The position numbers were made by a program, and so were the translations under genes. The notes beneath the pieces were generated by a model that was given only the letters and a program-made list of their open reading frames with translations, was not told the origin of the DNA and made no database searches. From positions 1 to 56,849 of the forward strand of contig JARLJI010000255.1 of assembly GCA_031291295.1 (NCBI GenBank): a stretch of DNA of 56,849 nucleotides. The letters run 5' to 3'. The stretch comes from Rhodoferax sp. (GTDB taxonomy: Bacteria; Pseudomonadota; Gammaproteobacteria; Burkholderiales; Burkholderiaceae_C). Of the stretch, positions 1 to 8,095 are shown piece after piece; position 1 is the first letter of the stretch, and each line of letters opens with the position of its first letter.

Positions 1-97
1 AGCATCCGACCCGCCTTCAATCGTTTCTTCGCCGCTTCGCTCAATCGTTTTTGCATCACGCCAATATTCTCCAGCATTGCTACTGGAGACATAACGC

Positions 98-1393
98 TTG
101 AAACGCTCAGCGGTTGTCACGATTTACGGAAATATCAATAGTCCACGTCATTCCTCCCGCCCGCTGGGCAAGCTTCTGGGTGCGGCCGCCCTGGCGTTTT
201 GTGCCAGTGTCTCGACACCGGCTTTTGCCGCCGACCCTCCCATCAAGATTGGCGTGATCGCGGAGGCGCAGGCGATTGCAGGGGCATCGATTCCGCAGGC
301 GGCGCAGATGGCCGCCGATGAAATCAATGCCAAAGGCGGCGTCGATGGGCGCAAGATCGAAATCGTCACGTACGACAATCACAGTTCCTCCGCCGATTCG
401 GTTCGCGCATTTCAGCGCGCGGTCAACGAAGACAAGGTGGTTGCGGTGATCGGCAGCTACATCAGCGAAGTGGTGCTGGCACTGGAGCCCTGGGCGGCGC
501 GCCTGAAGACGCCGTTCATTACGCCGGGCGCCGCCTCCAACGAGATCAGCCTGAGCGTGCACAAGGACTATGAGAAAAACAAATACACCTTTCATGGCTA
601 CCTGACCTCCGCCGCCCTTGCGCACTCGGTATGCGACGCCGCCAAGGACCTGCTGGTGGACGGCAAGCACATGAAATCCGCAGTCATCATGAGTGAAGAC
701 GCGGCATGGACCAAGCCACTTGACGTGGCGTACGAAGAATGCCTGCCCAAGATTGGACTGAAGGTTCTTGATCACATCCGTTTCTCGCCCGACACGACGG
801 ATTTCACCCCCATCTTCAGCAAGATCGAGGCCGCCAAACCCGACGTCATCATCACCGGCATTTCGCATGTGGGGGTCCAGCCCACGGTGCAATGGAAGAC
901 ACAGCAGGTGCCCATTCCCATGTTGGGGATCAGTTCGCAAGCCTCCAACAGCACCTTCTGGAATGACACCAACGGCGCGGCTGCGGGCGTCATCTTCCAG
1001 GCAGTATCCGCGCCGGACGCCGCTGTCACGGCAAAAACCTTGCCTTTCAGCGACGGCTTCAAGAAGCGCTTTGGCAACTTTCCCTCCTATGCCGGTTACA
1101 CCGCGTATGACGAGGTGTACTTCATTGCCGACGCCATTCATCGCGCAAAGTCGACCGATGCGGACAAGCTGGTGACAGCGCTCGAAAAGACCGACTGGGA
1201 AGGCACGATTGGCCGCGTCCAGTTCTATGGCAAAGACGACGAGTTCACACACTCGATCAAATACGGCAAGGGGCTGATCACCGGCCTGATGTCGCAATGG
1301 CAGGACGGCAAACAAGTCACCGTCTGGCCCAAGGAAATCGCCAAGGGAACGCTCAAATTCCCGAGCTTCGTCAAACTCGGCGCCGGCCTGTAG
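98..1393 (+). CDS. ABC transporter substrate-binding protein, branched-chain amino acid (LivK) type
   Basis: Periplasmic binding protein of 431 aa for an ABC importer of the branched-chain amino acid/amide family. The start is a TTG preceded by GGAG at 85-88. A long n-region leads into a hydrophobic segment and a signal peptidase site near AFA/ADP (about residue 44). The mature start, IKIGVIAEAQAIAGASIPQAAQMAADEIN in outline, is the classic Peripla_BP_6 opening, followed by a GGVDGRKIEIV strand. The two permeases and the fused ATPase follow directly, so this is the specificity subunit of importer 1. The ligand cannot be told from sequence: amino acids, amides, urea or aromatic acids are all possible for this family. 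Confidence 0.9.
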   Translation: MKRSAVVTIYGNINSPRHSSRPLGKLLGAAALAFCASVSTPAFAADPPIKIGVIAEAQAIAGASIPQAAQMAADEINAKGGVDGRKIEIVTYDNHSSSADSVRAFQRAVNEDKVVAVIGSYISEVVLALEPWAARLKTPFITPGAASNEISLSVHKDYEKNKYTFHGYLTSAALAHSVCDAAKDLLVDGKHMKSAVIMSEDAAWTKPLDVAYEECLPKIGLKVLDHIRFSPDTTDFTPIFSKIEAAKPDVIITGISHVGVQPTVQWKTQQVPIPMLGISSQASNSTFWNDTNGAAAGVIFQAVSAPDAAVTAKTLPFSDGFKKRFGNFPSYAGYTAYDEVYFIADAIHRAKSTDADKLVTALEKTDWEGTIGRVQFYGKDDEFTHSIKYGKGLITGLMSQWQDGKQVTVWPKEIAKGTLKFPSFVKLGAGL

Positions 1394-1486
1394 TTCCGAC
1401 CATCGCCATGCGTCGGGGCTTGCTCCGGCGCGTGGCCGTGCCCTTCTCTCAACAAGTTGAGGCGGTCCGCTTGCCGGCCATTCCAG

Positions 1487-2362
1487 ATGCTTGCCTTACA
1501 AATCCTGATCGACGGTTTTGCCATCAGCGCGCTGTATGCGCTTGGAGCGACCGGCTTCACCCTGATCTTCGGGGTATCCGGTGTCCTCAACTTGTCACAC
1601 GGTGCCGTGATGGTCACGGCCGCGGTCGCCGCTTGGGCTGCGGGAAATGTGCTTCACCTCAACACCTATGCGGGCGCACTGGTGGGGCTGCTGACGGCAC
1701 TGATCGCCGCGCTCGCCACCTACTTCGCGGTCGTTCAGCCGATCCAGCGTTCCAAGCGAATCCCCAATGAAGAAAAAGAAATCTTCATCCTGACCGCGAC
1801 GCTGCTGTGGGGAATCATGCTGCAGGAGCTGATTGCCTATTTCTTCACCAACAACGCGAAAACCGTTCTGCCCATCGTCGAGGGGGTAATCTCCATCCTT
1901 GGCGTGCGTACGCCGAAGAATGAAATCTTCACCGCCATTATCTGCTGGATGGTGATCGGTTTGCTGTGGCTGCTGGTGAACCGGACCAAGATGGGAAAAA
2001 CCGTGCTGGCGGCGTCGATGAATCCGCGCGGCGTCACCCTGCTCGGGCACGAACTGACCCATATTTACATTGTGGTTTGGGCGATCTACGGCATTCTGGC
2101 CGGCATTGCCGGTGTGCTGCTGGGCATGTTCCTGGGCGTCAGTTCGTACAGTGTCGGGCCGCTCACCGCGAGCGCCTTTTCCATCGTCGTGCTCGGAGGT
2201 CTTGGGAGCGTCTCGGGATCGTTGATTGCCGCCTACGTGGTCGGCTATCTCGAAACGATGACGGCCTATCTGATCTCGCCCGCCTATCGGACGATTCCCG
2301 CACTGCTGCTGCTCATCGTCGTCATGTATGTCAGGCCGCAAGGTCTGCTGGGGAGAAGATAG
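1487..2362 (+). CDS. livH: Branched-chain-type ABC transporter permease LivH
   Basis: Inner-membrane permease of 291 aa, first of the two permeases of importer 1. The ATG at 1487 gives the usual LivH opening (MLALQILIDGFAISALYALG); an in-frame TTG at 1457 would add ten polar residues and is less likely. The TLIFGVSGVLNLSHGA segment is diagnostic of LivH, as is the C-terminal GGLGSVSGSLIAAY loop that contacts the ATPase. There are about eight hydrophobic segments. It lies 93 nt after the binding-protein gene and 2 nt before livM. Confidence 0.92.
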   Translation: MLALQILIDGFAISALYALGATGFTLIFGVSGVLNLSHGAVMVTAAVAAWAAGNVLHLNTYAGALVGLLTALIAALATYFAVVQPIQRSKRIPNEEKEIFILTATLLWGIMLQELIAYFFTNNAKTVLPIVEGVISILGVRTPKNEIFTAIICWMVIGLLWLLVNRTKMGKTVLAASMNPRGVTLLGHELTHIYIVVWAIYGILAGIAGVLLGMFLGVSSYSVGPLTASAFSIVVLGGLGSVSGSLIAAYVVGYLETMTAYLISPAYRTIPALLLLIVVMYVRPQGLLGRR

Positions 2363-2364
2363 CC

Positions 2365-3291
2365 ATGCGCAGCCGGATCCGGTCACCCTTCTTGTGGGTC
2401 ACGCTCGCAGTGCTCGCCATTGCCGCGACGCTGCCCTGGTATGTGTCAGCCTATATCCTGGGACTGCTGACGGTTGCCTACTATTTTGGCGTGTTCGCCA
2501 TGAGCTGGGATCTTTTGTTCGGCTTTGCAGGCGAGGTCAATTTTGGCCCGACCTTTCTGATTGGCGTGGGTGCCTACACTGCCGGCATCCTCAACAGCCA
2601 CTATGGCCTTGAACTGTATCTGTGCGTTGCGGCCGGCGCCCTGGCCGCCGTCGTCGCGGGTTTCGTGCTGGCGCTGCCGGCGCTGCGCCTGCGCGGGCCG
2701 TATTTCGGACTGACGACACTGGTGGCGGTCCTGCTCCTGCAAAGTTTCGTCGTCGTGTTTGCGGATCTCACGGGCGGCGAAATTGGACTCACGATACCGG
2801 ATGTGCTCTCCATCGATGCCGGCGTCAATTACTGGATCGCACTGGGTTTCATGGCACTCAGCGGCGCCATCCTGTTCGGGCTGGCGCAGTCGCCGGTCGG
2901 CCTCATTTTGCAAGCCAGCGGGCAGGATCCCGTGCAGGCCGGCGCGCTGGGCTTCAATATCATCAAGCACAAGCTCGCCGGGTTCATCGTCAGCGCATTT
3001 TTTTCCGGGCTGGCGGGAGCCTTGCTAGTGTTCTACATGGGAACCGCGTCCGTGGGCACGGTGGTCGATATTGCCGTGGGCGTTCAGGTGATCGTTGCCG
3101 CGGTGCTGGGCGGGCGGCGCACGGTGCTGGGTGCCGCGCTGGGGGCCATCTTCCTGATCGTCGCCGGTGAATTCCTGAGGCCGACCGGAGAGCTCGCGAC
3201 CTTCATCGTGTCCTGCGTCGCCCTGCTCGTCATTCTTTTCTTCCCGAACGGTTTTCTGGGCGTTGTTCTGTCGCGAGGGACCCGGTCGTGA
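2365..3291 (+). CDS. livM: Branched-chain-type ABC transporter permease LivM
   Basis: Second inner-membrane permease of importer 1, 308 aa from the ATG at 2365, two bases after livH stops. It shows LivM hallmarks: FGFAGEVNFGPTFLIGVGAYTAG near residues 48-70, a LRLRGPYFGLTTL segment, and a C-terminal VLGGRRTVLGAALGA coupling loop. The stop overlaps the GTG start of the fused ATPase (GTGA at 3288-3291), implying translational coupling. Confidence 0.92.
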   Translation: MRSRIRSPFLWVTLAVLAIAATLPWYVSAYILGLLTVAYYFGVFAMSWDLLFGFAGEVNFGPTFLIGVGAYTAGILNSHYGLELYLCVAAGALAAVVAGFVLALPALRLRGPYFGLTTLVAVLLLQSFVVVFADLTGGEIGLTIPDVLSIDAGVNYWIALGFMALSGAILFGLAQSPVGLILQASGQDPVQAGALGFNIIKHKLAGFIVSAFFSGLAGALLVFYMGTASVGTVVDIAVGVQVIVAAVLGGRRTVLGAALGAIFLIVAGEFLRPTGELATFIVSCVALLVILFFPNGFLGVVLSRGTRS

Positions 3292-4769
3292 CGCCCACCG
3301 CACCAGCCGCCCCCATTCTCGAGGTCCGCGGACTCACCAAGACCTTTGGCGGCCTGACGGCCGTCAAGAACTTGAGTTTCAGCCTCACGGCCGGGGAAAT
3401 CTTCGGGTTGATCGGGCCCAACGGCTCGGGCAAATCGACCGCCATGAAAAGCATCATGGGCATCGAACGCCCCACGGCGGGCCAGGTCTTCTTCCAGGGC
3501 GAAAACCTGGCCGGGCTTGCGGCCCACAAGATCGCCCGGCGCGGATTCGGCATGGTGTTCCAGCACTCGCGGCCCCTGAACCGGCAGACGGTGCTTGAAA
3601 ACATCATGGTGGCGCTGCTGCCCGACAGCTTGCTGAAGGTGTTTGCCGACCCCTCATTGACGCAGCACGCCAGGCAGATCGCCGAGCGCGTGGGTCTCGG
3701 CCCGGTGCTCGATCGCAGGCCGCCCACGCTGGCGTTTGCCGATCTGCGCCGGCTGGAGTTGGCCAAGGCCATTGCGCGCGACCCCAAGGTCGTTCTCGTC
3801 GACGAGCCTTTCGCGGGTCTGACGCTCGCGGAGGTCGGCGTTTTTTCCGAATTGATACGCAGTTTTCGCGATGAGGGCCGCGCGGTGCTGCTGGTTGATC
3901 ACAATGTGAAGAGCGTCTCGGCGCTCGTCGATCGCGTGCTCGCGATGTACCTGGGCGAAGAGATCGTGACGGGGCGCGCCGACGAAGTCATGCGCAACGA
4001 GACCGTCCGGCGCGTCTACCTCGGCGGCGCCATTGAAACCTCGGCGCGCCCCGAAACCAGCTTCAAGGACAAGATCCCGTTGCTGCAGGTCGAAAACATC
4101 AGCGTCCACTACGGCAAAGCCCAGGCGCTGGAAAACGTATCGATCCACATCCACCAACGCGAATTCGTCTCGATCGTCGGACTCAACGGCGCCGGCAAGA
4201 CGACCCTTTTCAACACCATTTCCGGCTTCCTGCCCTATGCGGGAGAAATCGTGCGGGGCGGACAACGGCTGCGCGGCCGGACACCGGCCCAGATCGCGAA
4301 GAGCGGCATCGTGCAGTGCCCGGAGACGCGGGAGTTGTTTGGTGAAATGAGCGTGCGCGAGAACCTGGATCTCGGCGGCCAGCATCTCGACGACGCCGAG
4401 CGGGAAACGCAGCTCGCATGGCTGTTCGAGCTCTTTCCCATCCTGCAGGAGCGCCAGGCCCAGATGGCGCAAACGCTCAGCGGCGACGAGCAGCAAATGC
4501 TGGCCATCGGGCGCGCCCTGATGATGAAGCCGGAGATCCTGATTCTCGATGAGCCCACGCTCGGATTGGCGCCCGTGATTCTCGAGCAGCTCTCCAAGGC
4601 GCTTGAAAAACTGCGGCAAACCACGCCCATCACCGTTCTGCTGGGAGAGCAGAACGTGACGTTCGCCCTGCCCCACGCCGACCGCGTCTATGTGCTGGAA
4701 CACGCGCGCATCGTCTGGGAAGGCGACCCGGGCCGCTTTGCCAAGGAGGCAGGCGCTGACTACCTTTGA
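3288..4769 (+). CDS. Fused LivG-LivF ABC ATPase with degenerate signature motifs
   Basis: A 493-aa protein in which two nucleotide-binding domains that are normally separate LivG and LivF subunits are joined. NBD1 (about 8-250) has Walker A GPNGSGKST (43-51), Walker B VVLVDEP (168-174) and H-loop DHN (204-206), and resembles LivG. NBD2 (about 264-493) has Walker A GLNGAGKTT (298-306), Walker B ILILDEP (417-423) and LivF-like EQN (454-456). The signature motif of NBD1, expected to be LSYGEQ or LSGGQ, reads LAFADL (148-153); that of NBD2 reads LSGDE (397-401). A linker of about 13 residues joins the domains. The GTG start overlaps livM. The 3' end overlaps the convergent ModA-like gene by 10 bp. 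Powers importer 1. Confidence 0.9.
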   Translation: MTPTAPAAPILEVRGLTKTFGGLTAVKNLSFSLTAGEIFGLIGPNGSGKSTAMKSIMGIERPTAGQVFFQGENLAGLAAHKIARRGFGMVFQHSRPLNRQTVLENIMVALLPDSLLKVFADPSLTQHARQIAERVGLGPVLDRRPPTLAFADLRRLELAKAIARDPKVVLVDEPFAGLTLAEVGVFSELIRSFRDEGRAVLLVDHNVKSVSALVDRVLAMYLGEEIVTGRADEVMRNETVRRVYLGGAIETSARPETSFKDKIPLLQVENISVHYGKAQALENVSIHIHQREFVSIVGLNGAGKTTLFNTISGFLPYAGEIVRGGQRLRGRTPAQIAKSGIVQCPETRELFGEMSVRENLDLGGQHLDDAERETQLAWLFELFPILQERQAQMAQTLSGDEQQMLAIGRALMMKPEILILDEPTLGLAPVILEQLSKALEKLRQTTPITVLLGEQNVTFALPHADRVYVLEHARIVWEGDPGRFAKEAGADYL

Positions 4770-5626
4770 GGCGGTTCAACGCCTGAAGTCGGCGGACCGA
4801 AGCCAAAGCGCCTGAACACCGCCTGGGCAGGCGGCGCCATCAGGGCCTGCGCGAATTGAACGGCAGACGGCGGCGCGGCAGTGCGTACCGTCAAGCCATA
4901 GGCCGCACTGACCTGCAGCACGGGCGGGAGCTGCACCACCTTGAGCCACGGAACTTCCTTTTGCGCGGCCATGGCATTGGTGCAATAGGTCAGGAACACG
5001 TCGGCCCGGCGCTGCTCCATGATCCAGGCATAGGTACCCCGACCCGGCGGCGGCTTGGGCGAATCGGCGCCGCCCGTGAGCTTGAGCGCCTTGGCGTCCA
5101 GCACCGCGTAGGCGCCGGGCTGTATCTCATCGGCCCGGCGAAACAGCGCCCAGGCGTAGTCGCCCGACGGGTCGGCTTTGGGCGTGGAAGTCCCCAACCG
5201 AATCTCCGGCCGCAGCAGGGTCCCCAGCAGCGTCGCGGGTGCAGCGTTGACCTGGTCGCCGGTCAGCGCGCACAAGGCGTTGCGCACCAGCACCGTGGGC
5301 GCCTGCCAGCCGCCGGCGGCCGCCAGACGCTGGGGATGATCCATGTCCGCCGAGGCAAAGATCTGCGCCGCCTCCCCCTTTTCAATGCGCTTGCGCAGCA
5401 AGCCCGAGGCACCAAAGGTCAACGCCACCGTCTGGCCGGTGCGCGCTTCGTAATCGCTGGCGATCAGCGTGAGCGCCTCGCGCAGGCTGCCCGCCGCATA
5501 CACTTGCACGGCCGCCGGCGCGTGGGCGGGCGCTTCAGTGGCCATGGGCACTTTGCTGCTGCCGGCGCAACCCGCCAGCAGCGCTGTGACGGCCAGCATG
5601 GCGGCACTTCGAAACCAATGTCTCAT
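4760..5626 (-). CDS. ModA-like molybdate/oxyanion-binding lipoprotein
   Basis: Predicted periplasmic oxyanion-binding lipoprotein of 288 aa. The signal peptide ends in lipobox LLAGC (Cys about residue 20), so it is probably lipid-anchored, unlike soluble E. coli ModA. ModA features follow: VYAAGSLREALTLIASDYEARTG, then LTFGASGLLRKRIEKG and QIFASADMDHPQRL. It is the last gene of the tup operon, 9 nt after tupA, giving that transporter a second candidate binding protein. It could accept molybdate, tungstate or another oxyanion; a substrate assignment would need binding data. It overlaps the convergent livGF gene by 10 bp. Confidence 0.82.
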   Translation of the reverse strand: MRHWFRSAAMLAVTALLAGCAGSSKVPMATEAPAHAPAAVQVYAAGSLREALTLIASDYEARTGQTVALTFGASGLLRKRIEKGEAAQIFASADMDHPQRLAAAGGWQAPTVLVRNALCALTGDQVNAAPATLLGTLLRPEIRLGTSTPKADPSGDYAWALFRRADEIQPGAYAVLDAKALKLTGGADSPKPPPGRGTYAWIMEQRRADVFLTYCTNAMAAQKEVPWLKVVQLPPVLQVSAAYGLTVRTAAPPSAVQFAQALMAPPAQAVFRRFGFGPPTSGVEPPQR

Positions 5627-5635
5627 GATCTGCGG

Positions 5636-6514
5636 TCACGGGTTGGTGGCGTTGGGGAAAAAGAGCTGCTGCCCATCGATCTTGTAGCCGGCAATCGTGG
5701 TCTGCCCGACGGGCGAGATGACCCAGTCCACGAACTTTTGCGCCTGCGGCACCTTGACTTGCGGGTGCTTGGCGGGGTTCACCACCATCACGCCGTACTG
5801 GTTGAAGAGTTTGGTGTCGCCTTCGACCAGCACCGTCAGGTCCCCGCGGTTCTTGAAGCTCAGCCACGTGCCGCGATCCGACAACACATAGGCGCCGGTG
5901 GACGAGGCAATGTTCAGCGCCGGCCCCATGCCGCAGCCGCACTCCTTGTAGCCCGTGCCCTTGTGGTCCGCCAGGCCGGCCTGTTTCCAGTAACGCCGCT
6001 CGGCCGCGTCGGTGCCGCTCTTGTCGCCGCGCGAGATGAAGCTGGCGTTGGCGGCGGACAGTTTCTTCAGGGCCTCGACAATATCGCGGCCCCTGACCTT
6101 GGCGGGGTCGGCGGCCGGGCCGATCAGCACAAAGTCGTTGTACATGACGGGAAAGCGCTTGATGCCGTAGCCCTCGGCCATGAACTTTTCCTCGGCCGCC
6201 TGGTCGTGCACAAACACCACGTCGGCATCGCCGCGCCGCGCCATGTCGAGCGCCTGACCGGTGCCCACGGCCACCACCTTGATATCGATGCCGCTGGCTT
6301 TTTTGAACGCCGGCAGGAGATAGCCAAACAGGCCGGATTGCTCGGTCGATGTGGTCGATGCCATCACGATGGTCTGCGCCTCCGCTGCCGCCGGCTGCGC
6401 GCCGGCAGTCCACGCCGCTATTGAAAGCGTAGCAACCAACCCCCACCGGACAAGGACTACAGCGTGAAAATGCTTAAAGAATTGGCGGGATGCGACAGAT
6501 GCGTGTGATTTCAT
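5636..6514 (-). CDS. tupA: Tungstate ABC transporter substrate-binding protein TupA
   Basis: Periplasmic tungstate-binding protein of 292 aa. After a signal peptide (cleavage about residue 45) comes the TupA motif ASTTSTEQSGLF, which binds the oxyanion, then FKKASGIDIKVVAVGTGQALDMARRGDADVVFVHD. Strong ribosome-binding site AAAGGAGAG lies upstream, and the ATG overlaps the stop of tupC (ATGA, 6511-6514). The gene order tupB-tupC-tupA is inverted relative to the common tupABC order. A 17-nt repeat core (6417-6433) lies in frame in the signal-peptide coding region (residues TLSIAA). Confidence 0.93.
   Translation of the reverse strand: MKSHASVASRQFFKHFHAVVLVRWGLVATLSIAAWTAGAQPAAAEAQTIVMASTTSTEQSGLFGYLLPAFKKASGIDIKVVAVGTGQALDMARRGDADVVFVHDQAAEEKFMAEGYGIKRFPVMYNDFVLIGPAADPAKVRGRDIVEALKKLSAANASFISRGDKSGTDAAERRYWKQAGLADHKGTGYKECGCGMGPALNIASSTGAYVLSDRGTWLSFKNRGDLTVLVEGDTKLFNQYGVMVVNPAKHPQVKVPQAQKFVDWVISPVGQTTIAGYKIDGQQLFFPNATNP
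6417..6433. repeat. 17-nt repeat core in tupA
   Basis: GCTATTGAAAGCGTAGC, a core-only copy of the interspersed family, in frame in the tupA signal-peptide region. Confidence 0.6.
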
Positions 6515-7227
6515 TCGAGCTCTCCTTTGACAAACAATTGCGCCGCCGTGGACACCTGCTGCAGCCGGCCGGCGTTGAAAAACTCATGCACCGGCAAATC
6601 GGCCAGCAGCTGCCCGCGCTCCAGGTAAAGCACGCGGCTGGCCAGGCGCTTGACCTGACCCAGGTTGTGGCTGGCAAAGATGATGGTCATGGCCCGGCCG
6701 TCCTGCCCCGACGAGAACTCGGCCATCAAAGCCTCCACCTCGCGCTTGGCATGCGGGTCCAGGCTGGCGGTGGGCTCGTCGAGCAGCAGCACATCGGGCT
6801 GCAACGCCCAGGCCCGCGCCAGCGCCAGCCGCTGCTGCTGGCCGCCCGAGAGGGTGCGCGCATTTTGGTCGGCGACGCGGGCCAGTCCGACCCGGCCCAG
6901 CGCCCGCAGCGCCTGCGCCTTGGCATCGCCCCAGCGCACGCCGCGCAGCCACAGACCCAGCGCCACATTGTTGCGGGCGGATGTACGCAGCATGTGCGGG
7001 CGCTGGAACAGCATGGCCTGGCGCACCGCGGCGTCGCGCTGGATGTGTCCGGTGCTGGGCGTGGCCAGCCCATGCAACAGGCGCAGCAAGGTGGTCTTGC
7101 CACTGCCGTTGGCCCCAACCAGCGCCACCCCTTGCCCACGCTGGATATTCAGCTCTACTTTTGAGAGCGCTGCCCGATGCCCAAAACGAACGTCGACACC
7201 CTGGAGCCGGAACAAATCGCTCGTCAT
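6511..7227 (-). CDS. tupC: Tungstate ABC transporter ATP-binding protein TupC
   Basis: Cytoplasmic ATPase of 238 aa starting at the ATG at 7227 (MTSDLFRLQGVDVRFG). It has Walker A GANGSGKTT, signature LSGGQQQRLALARA and Walker B VLLLDEPTASLDP followed by FASHNL. An upstream in-frame extension into tupB is not needed. An 80-nt gap to tupB is occupied by a GC-rich repeat (7231-7278), and the stop overlaps the tupA start. Confidence 0.92.
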   Translation of the reverse strand: MTSDLFRLQGVDVRFGHRAALSKVELNIQRGQGVALVGANGSGKTTLLRLLHGLATPSTGHIQRDAAVRQAMLFQRPHMLRTSARNNVALGLWLRGVRWGDAKAQALRALGRVGLARVADQNARTLSGGQQQRLALARAWALQPDVLLLDEPTASLDPHAKREVEALMAEFSSGQDGRAMTIIFASHNLGQVKRLASRVLYLERGQLLADLPVHEFFNAGRLQQVSTAAQLFVKGELE

Positions 7228-7230
7228 GCC

Positions 7231-7278
7231 GCCCCCACGCTCGCCCACTGCGCGTGGCTCGCTGCCCCCCGAGGGGGC
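7231..7278. repeat. GC-rich palindromic intergenic repeat, copy 1
   Basis: A 48-nt GC-rich element between tupB and tupC. It contains the palindromic block GCCCCCCGAGGGGGC, and its full length is nearly the reverse complement of 40769-40814 (same block order, with GCCCCCACGC at one end). It would form a strong hairpin in the middle of the tup mRNA. From memory, this type of sequence is frequent between genes in Comamonadaceae. Confidence 0.75.
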
Positions 7279-7307
7279 CTTCGCGCCTTCGGGCGGCCGG
7301 GCGGCGC

Positions 7308-8045
7308 TCATGCCGGCAGCACCCGTGCCACGTCGTAGCCGCCGCCGTCGAGGCGCTCGCGCCAGCGCAGCAGCAGCGCAATCAACGCGTTCAGACCCAG
7401 CACCACCCCCAGCAGCACCAGGCCCAAGCCGAGCGCCAGCGGCAAATCGCCCTTGCTGGTTTCCAGCGCAATAGCGGTGGTCATGACGCGGGTGTAGCCG
7501 TCGATGTTGCCGCCAACGAGCATCACCGCACCGACTTCCGAGATGGCCCGACCGAAGGAGGCGATCAGCACCGTGAGCAGAGCATAGCGTTCGTCCCAGG
7601 CCAGCAACAGGCTGCGCATGAGCGGCCGGGCGCCCAGGGAGCGCAGCTGCTCGCCGTGCGCCCGCTCGGCATCTTCCACGGTCTGTCGTGTCAGCGCGGC
7701 GACCACCGGCAGCACCAGCACTGACTGCGCCAGCACCATGGCCTTGAAGGAAAACAGCCAGCCGAGAAAGCCCAGCGGGCCGCTGCGCGACAGCAGCAAA
7801 TAAACCGCCAGCCCGACCACGACGGAGGGCAGCGCCAGCAGGGTGTTGAGCACGGCCAGCAGGGCGCCGCGGCCCGCGAAGCGCGCAACCCCGAGCCAGG
7901 CCCCCAGCAGCAGACCCAGGCCGCTGGCCAGCACGCAGGCGCTGCCGCTCACGGCCAGCGAGCGGCTCACAATGGTCAACAGACCGTGGTCGAAGTTGCA
8001 GATGAGTCCCAGCGCGGCGAGCACGCTGTCGGTAAACGATGGCAT
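7308..8045 (-). CDS. tupB: Tungstate ABC transporter permease TupB
   Basis: Inner-membrane permease of 245 aa from the ATG at 8045 (MPSFTDSVLAALGLI); an in-frame upstream start at 8075 would add ten residues. It has about five to six membrane segments and the ATPase-contact EAA-type loop around RSLGARPLMRSLLLAWDER. The SEVGAVMLVGGN segment is typical of molybdate/tungstate permeases. It is the first gene of the tup operon, divergent from the regulator at 8096. Confidence 0.9.
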   Translation of the reverse strand: MPSFTDSVLAALGLICNFDHGLLTIVSRSLAVSGSACVLASGLGLLLGAWLGVARFAGRGALLAVLNTLLALPSVVVGLAVYLLLSRSGPLGFLGWLFSFKAMVLAQSVLVLPVVAALTRQTVEDAERAHGEQLRSLGARPLMRSLLLAWDERYALLTVLIASFGRAISEVGAVMLVGGNIDGYTRVMTTAIALETSKGDLPLALGLGLVLLGVVLGLNALIALLLRWRERLDGGGYDVARVLPA

Positions 8046-8095
8046 AACTTGCGGTATCGTAAGCGGCACCACCATCTCCGACCATATGAAGTTCC
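8046..8095. promoter_or_regulatory. Divergent control region between tupB and the ModE-like regulator
   Basis: A 50-nt gap separates the two divergent starts, so both promoters and any oxyanion-responsive operator must lie here or in the flanking coding DNA. I see no convincing -35/-10 pair and no clear match to the E. coli ModE operator. The assignment rests on gene arrangement only. Confidence 0.4.
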
